Counted from the first letter of the stretch, positions 25,370-35,046 are shown. The stretch is DNA of 64,000 nt from Iodobacter fluviatilis (GCF_004194535.1 NZ_CP025781.1:868001-932000); one strand, 5' to 3'. Notes: a model not told the origin generated them from the letters alone. A program made the numbers and translations.

Positions 25370-25535
25370 GGTCTGTTAACGTTTCATTCTCGGCTGCGTT
25401 TGGCTGCAGTTTTGGGGCTGAACAAAGAGAAAATTGCGACATGGTACGAGTTCCATGAGCGATTTTTAACTTTCGTTCCGCCCCAAAAATGTAGGCAACC
25501 CGAAGGGCTGGGCCGGAAAATACTGCGCGTCTTGT
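25367..25535. mobile_element. MITE family A, copy A2 (right end lost)
   Basis: It begins TAGGGTCTGTTAACGTTTC and matches the left third of A3 up to GTTTTGGGGCTGAAC. It then diverges; a second family-like segment (GGGCTGGGCCGGAAAAT) ends near 25532. No right inverted repeat is seen. It abuts B1. The stretch 25536-25697 holds no further recognised feature. Confidence 0.6.
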
Positions 25536-25697
25536 GGCTTAGCACTGGGTACTGTGCTGGCAGTTGCAGTGGCAGTTGGTCAATTAGACAAGCTTAAGCA
25601 AGCACTCAGAGAAATTAGCGTTAATAGTAACTTAGTCCCCTTGCCAGCCTGCGTGTGCTCCCTACAATCAGATCTCTCCTCACTTCAGGCTGGCTCC

Positions 25698-27863
25698 ATG
25701 CGCTACTTTATTCTTCCACTGCTGGCACTTAGCCCGCTGGCTCAAGCCCTTACCCTAGCCAGCAGCGACTGGACAATCGATATCGATCCAACCACGTTGG
25801 CAGCAACCGCAAAGCTGGCTGATGGCTCGCCGCTCACGCTTTCAATACCAAGCAAGGCCGTCAGCGTTACCGAGCTTAAGCAAACAGCAGCACAAGCCAG
25901 CTGGTTATGGGGCAATAGGGTAAAAGTAGAAACTCAGCTTAATGGCGCGGTGCTTTCCGTTAAATTTAGCCACACAGAAAGCGGCCAAATCAGTTGGCCT
26001 TTGATCCCTTCTGGGGCTAAAGGCTTGCTACTGCCTCTATTTGAAGGCAGTTATATTCCTACGCAAGATGCGGCTTGGCGCAAGGCATTAGGCCAAGAAT
26101 ACTCAGGAATCAACACCACAGAAGGCTTAAGCCTGCCGGTTTTAGGCTTGGATTACGGTCAGCATATCGTGTCTGTTTTATTTGCTAACCCATTTAATAA
26201 TGAGCTGAGTTTTGCCCCCGATGCCAAAGGGATAGCCATCTCCGCTAAACATGAATTTAGTCGCTTAGATTTTCAGCGCCCATACGAAGTGCAAATTGCT
26301 TTAAATGGTAAAGACTGGTTATCTCCAGCCAAACGCTACCGTGCATGGGCCATAGCCAACGGTAAGTTTACTTCATTAAAAGAAAAACTAGCCGCAGCAA
26401 AAGAGGGTGAAAAGCTGCTTGGGGCCAGCCATGTTTATGTATGGGGCCAGCGTTTGCTGAGCACGGCAGATGTAACAGATTGGAATCAGCTCGCAAAAGC
26501 CATCATCGCTACAGATTTAAAACTAGACAGCACGGGCCACAAAGCGCTACTGGCTAAAGATTTAAAACAAAACCACTACGAGCAGGGAGTGCTGCTCAAT
26601 AGCCTAGATGAAGCGCTTAAACAGCAAATCCCTGGCCACGATGCAGCGCAATTTAGTACGCGTAAAAGCTGGCTAAGCCAGCATCTAAGCAAGGCGCTGA
26701 CCAATCCTAAGCAGTGGGGCGAAGGCGCTTCTACAAAAATGATCACAGCCTTAGAAAAAGCTGGGCTGCCCAAACTATGGATAGGCCTGCCCGATTGGGA
26801 AGCAGGCTACGCCAACCCAGAGGCGGTTGCAGCGGCGCGTCTGGCGGGCTATTTAGTTGGCCCTTATGATTCTTACGATACTGCCCTGCCCGATGGCAAT
26901 AACAACCCAAGCTGGCGCTCAGCCCAACTTGGCCAAGACGCGTTTTTACGCTGCGGCATTATGCTAAAAAACGGTAAGCGTAAAACGGGCTTTCAAGGCG
27001 AAGGCGTGTATGTAAATCAAGATTGCGTTCGCCCGCTACTAGAAAAACGTGTGCCAAAAATCCAAGCCGCCAGCCCTTATAACAGCTGGTTTTTAGACGT
27101 AGCCGCCACCGGCATGATTTTTGACGACTACGACCCAGCCAAGCCCACTTCAGAAGCACAAGACGCCAAAAACCGTGAAGACGGTATGGCATGGATAGCA
27201 AAAAAGCTGGGCATCATCGTGGGCTCTGAAGACGGCCACGCCGTTGCCAATAGCCAAGTGGCTTTTGCCCACGGTACACAAACACGCGGCTTTGGCTGGA
27301 CCGATGCCGATATGCGTAAAAACACGGCTTCACCTTATTACCTAGGCCGCTGGTGGCCCAGCCAACAACCGGAGTATTTCTTTAAAACAGTCTCTATTAA
27401 GCCAGAATACCAATCACTATTTTTTGACCCAGCTAAACGCGTGCCCTTATTCCAAGCCGCGTTTCACGACAGCGTGATTACCACTCATCATTGGACGCTC
27501 GACAGCTTAAAGTTCAAACAAAGCCGTGCCAGTACCGAGTTAATGCAGCAGCTTTACAATGTGCCGCCACTGCTTAATCTAAGCTTGGAAACCAACGCCA
27601 AACGCCTACCCTATCTCAAACAGCTAGACGCCTTCTTCCGCCCAATGCATCAGCGGCTGGCCTATCAGGCCATGACCGGCTTTAGCTGGAAAAACAGCGC
27701 TGGCAGCGTGCAAGAAACGATATTTAGCGACGGCACCCGCCTGATTGCTAACTTTGGCAGTGACATATTTAAAGAAGGCGAGCACACCATTGCCGCACTA
27801 AGCGTGCTGGCAATCATGCCCGATGGCAAAACGCTGGTTTTTCAATCACCTAAGTGGCCATAA
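25698..27863 (+). CDS. Secreted glycoside hydrolase, GH101-like
   Basis: About 721 residues from MRYFILPLLALSPLAQA, a clear signal peptide; an upstream in-frame start (25554) adds a non-signal leader and is rejected. Residues 20-230 look like a beta-sandwich domain of the kind that precedes a TIM barrel in GH97 and GH101 enzymes. The catalytic half contains LPKLWIGLPDWEAGYANPEAV, NSWFLDVAATGMIFDDYDP and KKLGIIVGSEDGHAVANSQ. The Asp of FLDV and the Glu of GSEDGH are placed like the nucleophile and acid/base of GH101-type endo-alpha-N-acetylgalactosaminidases. The family call and substrate are inferred. It stands alone downstream of a mobile island. Confidence 0.6.
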   Translation: MRYFILPLLALSPLAQALTLASSDWTIDIDPTTLAATAKLADGSPLTLSIPSKAVSVTELKQTAAQASWLWGNRVKVETQLNGAVLSVKFSHTESGQISWPLIPSGAKGLLLPLFEGSYIPTQDAAWRKALGQEYSGINTTEGLSLPVLGLDYGQHIVSVLFANPFNNELSFAPDAKGIAISAKHEFSRLDFQRPYEVQIALNGKDWLSPAKRYRAWAIANGKFTSLKEKLAAAKEGEKLLGASHVYVWGQRLLSTADVTDWNQLAKAIIATDLKLDSTGHKALLAKDLKQNHYEQGVLLNSLDEALKQQIPGHDAAQFSTRKSWLSQHLSKALTNPKQWGEGASTKMITALEKAGLPKLWIGLPDWEAGYANPEAVAAARLAGYLVGPYDSYDTALPDGNNNPSWRSAQLGQDAFLRCGIMLKNGKRKTGFQGEGVYVNQDCVRPLLEKRVPKIQAASPYNSWFLDVAATGMIFDDYDPAKPTSEAQDAKNREDGMAWIAKKLGIIVGSEDGHAVANSQVAFAHGTQTRGFGWTDADMRKNTASPYYLGRWWPSQQPEYFFKTVSIKPEYQSLFFDPAKRVPLFQAAFHDSVITTHHWTLDSLKFKQSRASTELMQQLYNVPPLLNLSLETNAKRLPYLKQLDAFFRPMHQRLAYQAMTGFSWKNSAGSVQETIFSDGTRLIANFGSDIFKEGEHTIAALSVLAIMPDGKTLVFQSPKWP

Positions 27864-28033
27864 GCTTTATAAACCAACATCCGCGAAGCACGCTTAAGAC
27901 GGATTACGGCATTTATTTTCTATAAAGATATATTGGCGTAATCCGTCCCTAATTTGGCCAATCCGCCCATTAGCAAGGCAAGCATGCAGGTTTAATCTCT
28001 CACTCATCCCAACGCACTACAGAGAGATAAACC

Positions 28034-28576
28034 ATGCCAAATACAGCGCTGATCGTGATCGACGTGCAACAATCCTTCCTGCAACGCCCATTCTGGGTAG
28101 AAGACGATGTACCAGAGTTTCAGCAAAACATCAGCCAACTGATCGAAGCCTGCGTGGCAAAAAATGTCCCTATCGTGCGTATTTTTCATGTTGCAGGAGG
28201 CCCGTTTGCCCTTGAATCGGGCTTGGTTACCCCACTAGACTGGCTGCCACCGCAGCACGATGTGGTATTTCATAAGCATGTACACAACGCCTTTAGCGAT
28301 ACTGGCTTAGATTACTGGCTGCGTAAACGTAAGATCACTAAGCTGCTCATTACTGGCATCCGCACCGAGCAATGCTGCGAAACCACCGCCAGAGTAGGCA
28401 GTGATATAGGTTATGAAGTCGATTTTATCTCAGACGCAACGCTCACCTTTGCCATGAGCCACCCGCAAACCGGCCGTACCCTCAGCGCCGCAGAGATCAA
28501 AGAAAGAACCGAAGTGGTACTGGCTGGGCGCTTTGCCAATATTGTCAGTAGCAAAGCTTGCATCAATTCACTATAA
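28034..28576 (+). CDS. Isochorismatase-family cysteine hydrolase
   Basis: This 180-residue cytoplasmic protein has the Asp-Lys-Cys triad of the family: D10 in LIVIDVQQSF, Lys in DVVFHKHVHNAF, and Cys in GIRTEQCCETTARVGSDIGYEV, with the usual cis-peptide TGIRTEQC region. Relatives hydrolyse nicotinamide, N-carbamoylsarcosine or isochorismate; the substrate here is not defined. A fragment of an AraC-type regulator lies 140 bases downstream. GlxA/AraC-type regulators often accompany such hydrolases, so the regulator was probably lost to the IS481 insertion. Confidence 0.88.
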   Translation: MPNTALIVIDVQQSFLQRPFWVEDDVPEFQQNISQLIEACVAKNVPIVRIFHVAGGPFALESGLVTPLDWLPPQHDVVFHKHVHNAFSDTGLDYWLRKRKITKLLITGIRTEQCCETTARVGSDIGYEVDFISDATLTFAMSHPQTGRTLSAAEIKERTEVVLAGRFANIVSSKACINSL

Positions 28577-28714
28577 GCAGGGCATGGGCAGGGTCAAACA
28601 CCCTGCCCGCTAAAACTAAGTGGGTATAAGCCCTGCTGCTACCATCAATTTATGCCTTTCTGTAGCTTATACAGAGAGCAGTTACCTTATAAGCTGAGCG
28701 TCTGTCCATTAGGA

Positions 28715-28833
28715 ATCACCATGAAACTGCTGGATAATCCCAACCATAGCCTAGAGAAAATTGCCGAATTAGCGGGGTTTAATTCAATCAGAGATTTTCG
28801 CCGCGTATGGGCGAAGTTTGAAACGAGTTTACC
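28715..28833 (+). pseudogene. AraC-type regulator, C-terminal helix-turn-helix fragment
   Basis: The short frame encodes MKLLDNPNHSLEKIAELAGFNSIRDFRRVW, the second helix-turn-helix of an AraC/GlxA-type regulator (IAELAGF is the typical turn). The N-terminal part is missing and the frame is cut after FETSLPRQ by IS481 sequence. It is a remnant of a regulator probably linked to the isochorismatase gene. Confidence 0.6.
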
Positions 28834-29340
28834 AAGACAAACAAATAGCTACGCTGCGTTTCATCGGGCATCTTCGGTAGATATTTGATGTCGACGTGCA
28901 GATAGCCCGGATCATCGCTTTTGAAGGTCTTGCTGGGTTTAACCTCAAACTCATCCACCGGCCTCAGCTCTTTGAGTTGGTTCACGCCATAACGCGAAAA
29001 ACATGAACACAAGCCAGCGCGGGACGCCGCAGGATTGATGAATTCTTTAGTCATCACCAGCATGTCATCCACGGGCAGCAACAGCAATCGACGCAGCTAG
29101 ACCACAATAACTTCCTACGCAGGTGCCAGCGTGGTGTAAAGCGTATGCGGGCAATGCGATCGATTTGTGTATCGGTACGTGATTTCCATTTACGCACGGT
29201 AGTCTTGGTAAGGTTGTACTGTTTGGCTAGCGCGTCGACAGAAAATGATGATGCTTGGATTTCAGCCCGTACTCGGGGAGTGGTGCATGTTGTCTGGGGG
29301 GCCGTTGGTTAATCAGATCATGCATGATGTCCCTCGCCAT
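28815..29340 (-). pseudogene. IS481-family transposase remnant with frameshifts
   Basis: On the minus strand the pieces appear in order but in different frames. First comes an N-terminal TPRVRAEIQASSFSVDALAKQYNLTKTTVRKWKSR helix-turn-helix (about 29285-29180). Then come LLLPVDDMLVMTKEFINPAASRAGLCSCFSRYGV and KTFKSDDPGYLHVDIKYLPKMPDETQRSYLFV, the start of the integrase core with its first Asp. The rest of the core is missing where the fragment meets the AraC remnant. The element is inactive. Confidence 0.75.
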
Positions 29341-29421
29341 GAACAAGGGCCAACTACGCATGGGGGTATGATTACCCGAGACCCGACATTTCACGCAAAG
29401 TAGTAGAGCGTATTCTACTCA

Positions 29422-29589
29422 CTAGCAGCCTGTCGGACTTAGACGGTCGAAGCGAAAAATCGCATGGTCGAGACTAGATTTTGCCGGATTTGCAGCGCCA
29501 ATAACGAGTTATTGGTCAAAAATCTGGTGAAATATAGGCCGATCAGGTGATTTTGCAGCTGACTGATGCTAAGTCCGACAGGCTGCTAG
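29422..29589. mobile_element. MITE family B, copy B2
   Basis: 168 bases with ends CTAGCAGCCTGTCGGACTTA and TAAGTCCGACAGGCTGCTAG (perfect inverted repeat of 20 bases) and the central palindrome CCAATAACGAGTTATTGG. Non-coding. The interval 29590-29733 shows nothing else. Confidence 0.9.
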
Positions 29590-29733
29590 CTAAATCACTC
29601 TGGGTGCTAAGAGAATCTCTCCCGCACCCAGCTCAATTCTAGTTTTTAGCAAAATCAAAAAAAAGATAGCCCTAAATAAATCACCCCGCGATTAAAAAAT
29701 CTCACACGTTCCCCATAGGCAGCGGATATCCCT

Positions 29734-30315
29734 TTAGTTAAGGGCTTTCAAAGCCAGCCATTTGCGATACACCAAGAGTGCGACCTGAGCATCGTCAGCG
29801 GCATATTTCATTTGCCGCTCATTTAAGGGTGAGGCCGCCCAGTTGGAAGTACTCACTTTTTTGGATTTTTGTAAGCGCATGCCAAAAAATTGGGCCACCG
29901 CTGTTTTTGCCCCCAAATCCCCTGCGCCTTTTTCACGCATGGCTCTGGATAAATCTAAAACATGATTTGGCATAATCCCTAGCTTGGCGTGTAAGCGTTT
30001 ATGGTCATCACTTAAGCCAAATCCTACTTTTAAAATCTGCGGGGACTCCAACAAGGCCTTTACTACCGTCGTAGTTTGGCCGGCATGCAAAATGGGGAAT
30101 AAAAATACCTCGGTATCGCTTGCTAACTGAATAAGGTGGGGGCCGTTGGATTGTTGGCCTTTAAAAAACACAGGCTTGGATTCGGTATCAAAGCCCAGTA
30201 CATCGGCGTTTTTTAATGTACCCCAAGCCTGCTCTGCTTCTTGCAAGGATTGCACCAGATGCACATGGCTAAGCAAAATACCGGGATAGGGCGGGAGGAT
30301 AATGTCTGGGTTCAT
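29734..30315 (-). CDS. DEDDy 3'-5' exonuclease, RNase D/WRN-like
   Basis: This 193-residue protein consists of a single exonuclease domain. ExoI is VLGFDTESKPVF (Asp, Glu), ExoII is LKVGFGLSDDHKRL (Asp) and ExoIII is MKYAADDAQVALLVY (Tyr and Asp, the DEDDy form). It lacks the HRDC domain of RNase D, so it is more like the stand-alone WRN-type nucleases. The role is probably trimming of RNA or DNA 3' ends. It is a single-gene unit; the bases after the stop show no clear terminator. Confidence 0.88.
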   Translation of the reverse strand: MNPDIILPPYPGILLSHVHLVQSLQEAEQAWGTLKNADVLGFDTESKPVFFKGQQSNGPHLIQLASDTEVFLFPILHAGQTTTVVKALLESPQILKVGFGLSDDHKRLHAKLGIMPNHVLDLSRAMREKGAGDLGAKTAVAQFFGMRLQKSKKVSTSNWAASPLNERQMKYAADDAQVALLVYRKWLALKALN

Positions 30316-30571
30316 GGGCAGTTAGCTAAAAGCTGAAAATTTGTGAAAAACAAAGAGACTTTCTAATCGAGTAGATCAAAAGAAAAAACCAGATAGCTCC
30401 CAACTATAACTGAATGCCAACAAATTAAGCATGCTGTAAATCAGCATCCCTTCAAAACAAATCATCATTTTAAAAAATAATAGCCTTTTTAAAGATAACT
30501 CTTTCAACACAATGGCACATTTACCAGCTACAAACAATAAAACTGACTACTCATGTAACAAAGGAGAAAAT

Positions 30572-31786
30572 ATGTTTGATATTGTGATTATTGGCGGTGG
30601 TGCTGCAGGCTTGGGCGTGGCGCAAGCTATTAATAAACGGCAGAAAGGGTTAAAAATTGCGATTGTGGAGCCGACCACACAACATTTTTATCAACCCGCT
30701 TGGACACTCGTGGGTGCTGGGGAGTTCGATATTAAGCAAAGCGTTAAGCCCATGAGTCAGGTCATGCCACGCTTTGTAGAGTGGATTCAATCAGCGGCAA
30801 AGATATTTCACCCAGATAAAAATAGCATCACGTTAGAGAATAATAATATATTGCAATACCGCGCTTTAATTGTATGCCCAGGCTTATTCTTAAATTGGTC
30901 TGCGATTGAAGGATTAGAAGAAACACTGGGGAAAAATGGAGTCACTTCCAATTATCGCAGTGATTTATCTTCTTATACATGGCAATTAGTAAAAAAATTA
31001 GAAAGTGGCGTGGCTTTATTTACCCAACCAGCCATGCCAATTAAATGTGCTGGCGCACCACAAAAAGCCGTTTATTTATCTTGTTCACACTGGGAAAAAC
31101 ATAAAATACTCAACAATATTGAGGTGCAGTTTCATAATGCAGGTGCAACGTTATTTGGAGTAGCTTATTTTATTCCCATCCTTAATAAATATATGGATCG
31201 CTACCGTGTTAATTTAAATTTTTCTAGCACGTTAACAAAAGTAGATGGCGCAAAAAAAGTAGCTACTTTTGCCCATACTCATGCCGATGGCAGTATTGTA
31301 TCTACCGAAGTAGCATTCGATATGCTGCATGTTGTGCCACCACAATGCGCCCACCCTTTTATTGCTAATAGCCCGCTGGCCAATGCAGCAGGCTGGGTAG
31401 AGATAGACCCTCAGTCCTTGCAGCATATACGCTATGCAAATATTTTTTCATTAGGCGATGCCGCATCCAGCCCCAATGCCAAAACAGCTGCAGCCATTCG
31501 TAAACAAGCACCAGTTGTTGCCATTAATATCATCAGTTATTTATCTGGGTTAAGCAGTAAAGCTATTTATAATGGCTATGGCGGCTGCCCACTTACGGTA
31601 GAAAATGGCAAAATTGTATTAGCTGAGTTTGCCTATAATGGCGTACTTGATCCTACATTTAAATTTCTGGCTCCACATATCCCGAGAAGATTTAATTGGT
31701 TTATCAAACGCCATCTATTAGCCATTGTGTATTGGCATGGACTATTACGAGGCAGAGAATGGCTAGTTAAAACAAAAGTAGAATAA
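30572..31786 (+). CDS. sqr: Sulfide:quinone oxidoreductase, type II-like
   Basis: About 404 residues from ATG 30572, which has AAAGGAG seven bases upstream; an ATG 60 bases earlier lacks this. The FAD motif is DIVIIGGGAAGLGVAQAI. HFYQPAWTLVGAG is the hallmark of the mitochondrial-type (type II) branch. The catalytic cysteines are in MPIKCAGAPQKAVYLS and in PPQCAHPF, with a third possibly absent. YANIFSLGDAASSPNAKTAAAIRKQ is the second FAD segment. The enzyme oxidises sulfide at the membrane and reduces quinone. A hairpin ATGCTG-N5-CAGCAT lies at 30431-30447 in its leader. No persulfide dioxygenase gene is adjacent. Confidence 0.88.
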   Translation: MFDIVIIGGGAAGLGVAQAINKRQKGLKIAIVEPTTQHFYQPAWTLVGAGEFDIKQSVKPMSQVMPRFVEWIQSAAKIFHPDKNSITLENNNILQYRALIVCPGLFLNWSAIEGLEETLGKNGVTSNYRSDLSSYTWQLVKKLESGVALFTQPAMPIKCAGAPQKAVYLSCSHWEKHKILNNIEVQFHNAGATLFGVAYFIPILNKYMDRYRVNLNFSSTLTKVDGAKKVATFAHTHADGSIVSTEVAFDMLHVVPPQCAHPFIANSPLANAAGWVEIDPQSLQHIRYANIFSLGDAASSPNAKTAAAIRKQAPVVAINIISYLSGLSSKAIYNGYGGCPLTVENGKIVLAEFAYNGVLDPTFKFLAPHIPRRFNWFIKRHLLAIVYWHGLLRGREWLVKTKVE

Positions 31787-32004
31787 TAAATGATTAAACT
31801 CGGCGAAAGCATTTAACGTCATCTGCTTGCTGCCTAACTCTCAAGTCCCTTTGCAGCGGGTGCCAATAAGTGGCTACCCGTAAAATGGATAGCCAACCAT
31901 CATCGCCGCATGATCAGTTGGCCCTCTGTATAAATTTGATCGTGTTACTCACACCAAGCACGCTAAACTAGCAGCTGCCTCTTCACCCCTGCCTGAAAGA
32001 CGAT

Positions 32005-32448
32005 ATGAAATCTGATTTAGACTTACTTAGCCTTGATAAGCAATTGTGCTTTTCTTTGTACTCTGCCTCGCTGGCGATGACCAAAGCTTACAAGCCGCTA
32101 CTAGAAAAAATAGGCCTCACGTATCCGCAGTATCTGGTGATGCTGGTACTGTGGCAGCACGACGATGTATTAGTTAAAGACATCGGTAAAGCGCTTTTTC
32201 TAGATTCAGGCACTTTAACGCCGCTGCTTAAACGTATGGAAAGCGCCGCTTTACTGACTCGCCAGCGCGATAAAGCAGACGAGCGCCAGGTGCGTATCAC
32301 CCTCACCCCTCATGGTAAAGCGCTTAAAGAAGCGGCTCAAACGATTCCTGGGCAGCTTTTATGCGCCAGCGGGCAAAGCACTGAAACGCTAGTGCAGCTA
32401 TGCGGCCAACTGACCCAAATCCGTGATGGCCTAAACACACTGCGCTAA
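32005..32448 (+). CDS. ohrR: OhrR, MarR-type organic-peroxide-sensing repressor
   Basis: This 147-residue repressor has the redox cysteine in LDKQLCFSLYSASLAMTKAYKPLL (C15), the diagnostic N-terminal block of OhrR. The winged helix includes KDIGKALFLDSGTLTPLLKRMESAALL and the wing RDKADERQVRITLT. A further Cys is in GQLLCASG, as in the 2-Cys type. It is next to ohr, with a 36-base palindromic operator between them. Peroxide oxidation of the Cys releases DNA. Confidence 0.94.
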   Translation: MKSDLDLLSLDKQLCFSLYSASLAMTKAYKPLLEKIGLTYPQYLVMLVLWQHDDVLVKDIGKALFLDSGTLTPLLKRMESAALLTRQRDKADERQVRITLTPHGKALKEAAQTIPGQLLCASGQSTETLVQLCGQLTQIRDGLNTLR

Positions 32449-32513
32449 AAAGTGTGTTTCTGCTGACTATATCCGCCATCTAGTCCCCACCTATTCCCTT
32501 TTACAGGGGTTTT

Positions 32514-32549
32514 TTACACAATTAAGTTGTGCACAATTTAATTGTGTAA
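32514..32549 (+). promoter_or_regulatory. OhrR operator, nearly perfect 36-base palindrome
   Basis: The outer half-sites are TTACACAATTAA and TTAATTGTGTAA, and the centre is GTTGTGCACAAT. Only one symmetric pair breaks the palindrome. The arms carry the ACAATT/AATTGT elements known for OhrR boxes. It lies about 60 bases before the ohr start. Confidence 0.85.
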
Positions 32550-32610
32550 TATAGTTAACTCATCGACCTGACAGGGCCGCTACTTTTATATAAAAACCAA
32601 GGAGCATCCG

Positions 32611-33030
32611 ATGCAAATTCTTTACACAGCCAATGCAACAGCAACTGGCGGCCGTGATGGCCGCGCCACTTCTGATGATGAAAAATTGAATGTGCAGTTA
32701 AGCACGCCCAAAGAGCTAGGCGGCGTAGGTGGCGAAGGGACAAATCCTGAGCAAATGTTTGCAGCAGGTTATTCAGCCTGCTTTATCGGCGCAATGAAAT
32801 TTGTAGCTGCAGCAGAAAAAATCACGCTGCCAGCAATCACTTCAGTCAATGGCTTAGTAGGAATCGGCCCAAATGGCAAAGGTGGTTTTGGCTTACAAGT
32901 GACGCTGAATGTATCCATTCCAGGTATGGATCGCAGCGCAGCCGAAGCACTTGTGCATAAAGCGCACGAAGTTTGCCCTTACTCCAACGCCACTCGCCGC
33001 AATATTGAAGTCACGCTGGCTGTTCTATAA
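32611..33030 (+). CDS. ohr: Organic hydroperoxide resistance protein (Ohr peroxidase)
   Basis: This 139-residue cytoplasmic peroxidase has the OsmC/Ohr fold. The catalytic cysteines are in [14 protein letters not shown] and in [16 protein letters not shown]. The conserved Arg/Glu environment is visible at GGRDGRA and [12 protein letters not shown], and the length matches the family. It reduces lipid and organic hydroperoxides using lipoylated proteins. AAGGAG lies nine bases before the ATG. It is controlled by the neighbouring OhrR through the 32514-32549 palindrome. Confidence 0.95.
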   Translation: MQILYTANATATGGRDGRATSDDEKLNVQLSTPKELGGVGGEGTNPEQMFAAGYSACFIGAMKFVAAAEKITLPAITSVNGLVGIGPNGKGGFGLQVTLNVSIPGMDRSAAEALVHKAHEVCPYSNATRRNIEVTLAVL

Positions 33031-33270
33031 AAAAATCAGAACATCTGCCCATTGGGTTTATCTTTATCTAGAAATAAAGTCGTACTCATGACACGACTTT
33101 ATTTTATTAAAATAATTAAAACCTGATCAGCAAACAAATTAATTTATTGATTAATCAAGATAAAGCAATCACAATTTTTCTGTTATCGATAAATTAAAAA
33201 ATATCATGTATGCCATGTTATGGCATAGCCTTAAATAAACAATATAATTTATTTTTCAGGAAACAAAACG

Positions 33271-33747
33271 ATGATAAAAAAAACCTTAGCCATTTGCTTA
33301 TTATCTATCAGCACAATATCACTTCCAACTTATGCAGAAGGCCTTAGAAACAATATGGTGCAAACTCAAACAGAAAATAGAGCTGCACTTAATGAAGCCC
33401 TGGAAGCAAGCCGTCAGTGGATTGCAGCCTTCAACAAGGGAGATGCTATTCAATGCGCAGAGACTTATATGGAAGAGGCTGTAATGGAAGCAGAACCATT
33501 CGGCGTATACAAGGGACGTCCCGCTATCCAGGCATTTTGGTCCGATTTAATTCAAAAAGGGGCCAACAATCTGCAATATGAAGCAATTAAAGCAGAGCAA
33601 GTTGATGAGAAAACGGTTTTAATCTCTGCCAAATGGTCAATGAATATTGGCGGCGGCGATATTTATGAAGAAAAATGGGTTAAAAAAAATGGTCGATGGA
33701 TGCTTGCATTTGATCATTTTGCTGTACTCAAACAAAATACCAAGTAA
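33271..33747 (+). CDS. Secreted NTF2-like (SnoaL/DUF4440-type) protein
   Basis: This 158-residue protein has a signal peptide (MIKKTLAICLLSISTISLPTYA, cleaved before EGLR). The mature part has the cone-shaped NTF2-like pattern: ALEASRQWIAAFNKGDAIQCAETYMEEAVMEAEPFGVYKGRPAIQAFW, then EKTVLISAKWSMNIG and YEEKWVKKNGRWMLAFDHF. Such proteins bind small ligands or act as isomerases; no substrate can be named. It is a single gene behind an AT-rich region and ends in a strong terminator. Confidence 0.75.
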   Translation: MIKKTLAICLLSISTISLPTYAEGLRNNMVQTQTENRAALNEALEASRQWIAAFNKGDAIQCAETYMEEAVMEAEPFGVYKGRPAIQAFWSDLIQKGANNLQYEAIKAEQVDEKTVLISAKWSMNIGGGDIYEEKWVKKNGRWMLAFDHFAVLKQNTK

Positions 33748-33759
33748 TTGATAGTAAAC

Positions 33760-33799
33760 AAAATGGAAAACGGCAGATTCACTGCCGTTTTCCATTTTT
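33760..33799 (+). terminator. Strong terminator after the NTF2-like gene
   Basis: ATGGAAAACGGCAG pairs with CTGCCGTTTTCCAT around a five-base loop and is followed by TTTTTC. The remaining 33800-34168 is AT-rich leader for yebC. No gene is supported there; small ORFs look like chance. Confidence 0.9.
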
Positions 33800-34168
33800 C
33801 ATCTAAAATAACAACGCCCCTCTTTTTAGTAAAAAAGAACTTCATTATTTATCCCGCTCATTTTTTCTACGCGTACCAAAGCAATCATATTTTTCATTAC
33901 GCAAAAAATATAAGCAGAGCCTGCCAGTATTTGATTAGCGGCCGTTAACCCAGTGCAACCCGAAAATACATGGCACTCAAAACCACATTCCACTATTGAG
34001 GCGACATGCTGTAAACACCCAAAGATCAATCACTATTTGCCCCAGATCAAGCAAATGGCGCTGCTTTTTTGCCAAATCCGCTACAAGCAAAGAATCCCCC
34101 TCTCCTCCTTCTGCCCTCTCTCTGCTAAAATCCGCCATTAAACTTTGGCTTTAACAGGACATTCGAGC

Positions 34169-34900
34169 ATGGCAGGTCACTCAAAGTGGGCAAATATTCA
34201 GCATCGTAAAGGTCGCCAGGACGCCAAACGCGGCCAGCTCTTTACTCGTCTGATTAAAGAAATTACCGTGGCAGCCAAAATGGGCGGCCCGGAAATTGAA
34301 ACCAATCCGCGTTTACGTCTGGCCATTGATAAAGCCTACGACGCAAATATGCCTAAAGACAATGTACAACGCGCGGTTGAGCGTGGTTCGGGCAATTTGG
34401 AAGGTGTAGATTACGTTGAATGCCGTTACGAAGGCTACGGTATTGGCGGCGCAGCAGTCATGATTGATTGCCTAACCGATAACCGCGTTCGTACAGTGGC
34501 AGAAGTGCGTCATGCCTTTGCCAAGTGCGGCGGCAATATGGGTGCAGATGGCTGCGTATCGTTTCAGTTTAAACACTGCGGCACGCTGATCTTTGCCCCT
34601 GGTACACCGGAAGACGCCTTGATGGAAGTGGCTCTGGAAGCAGGAGCGGACGACATCATCACTAATGACGATGGCTCCATCGAAGTAATCACCCCGCCTT
34701 ACGAATTTATCACCGTGAAAGACGCGCTAGAAAAAGCCGGCTTTAAGGCAGAAATGGGCGAAGTGACCATGAAACCACAGGCAGAAACCGAAATTCTGGG
34801 TGACGATGTGGCAAAAATGCAAAAACTTTTAGATATGTTAGAAAACCTCGATGACGCACAGGCGGTTTACACCACCGCAGTGATGGACGAAGAAGATTGA
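34169..34900 (+). CDS. yebC: YebC/PmpR-family regulatory protein
   Basis: About 243 residues beginning [22 protein letters not shown], the universal start of the YebC/TACO1 family; this fixes the start at 34169 rather than eight codons upstream, with AGGA before it. The conserved [28 protein letters not shown] and [20 protein letters not shown] blocks follow. YebC-type proteins have been reported as transcription regulators and, more recently, as translation factors easing proline-rich stalling. In many bacteria it lies beside ruvC, but no ruvC follows here. A terminator follows at 34976. Confidence 0.93.
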   Translation: MAGHSKWANIQHRKGRQDAKRGQLFTRLIKEITVAAKMGGPEIETNPRLRLAIDKAYDANMPKDNVQRAVERGSGNLEGVDYVECRYEGYGIGGAAVMIDCLTDNRVRTVAEVRHAFAKCGGNMGADGCVSFQFKHCGTLIFAPGTPEDALMEVALEAGADDIITNDDGSIEVITPPYEFITVKDALEKAGFKAEMGEVTMKPQAETEILGDDVAKMQKLLDMLENLDDAQAVYTTAVMDEED

Positions 34901-34975
34901 TGATTGCTAAGGCCTAAAAAAATCGGTAACACCTATGCGGTGTTTACATGTTTTTCCATCCGCATATCAACAATG

Positions 34976-35001
34976 AAAGCCCGCTCTAATGCGGGCTTTT
35001 T
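34976..35001 (+). terminator. Terminator of yebC
   Basis: AAAGCCCGC and GCGGGCTTT form a nine-base-pair stem with a six-base loop, with two further T after the stem. An additional hairpin (AACACC...GGTGTT) lies at 34928-34944. Confidence 0.85.
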
Positions 35002-35046
35002 CATTCATGCGCTATAAAGATCAGGAAACATTCTGACGAGCGCTTC

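Noticed and set aside
25554-25697. Upstream start of the glycoside hydrolase
   Set aside because: It would place 48 residues before a clean signal peptide and begins close to MITE sequence.
33800-34168. Possible small RNA or gene before yebC
   Set aside because: No promoter-terminator pair or coding pattern could be supported.
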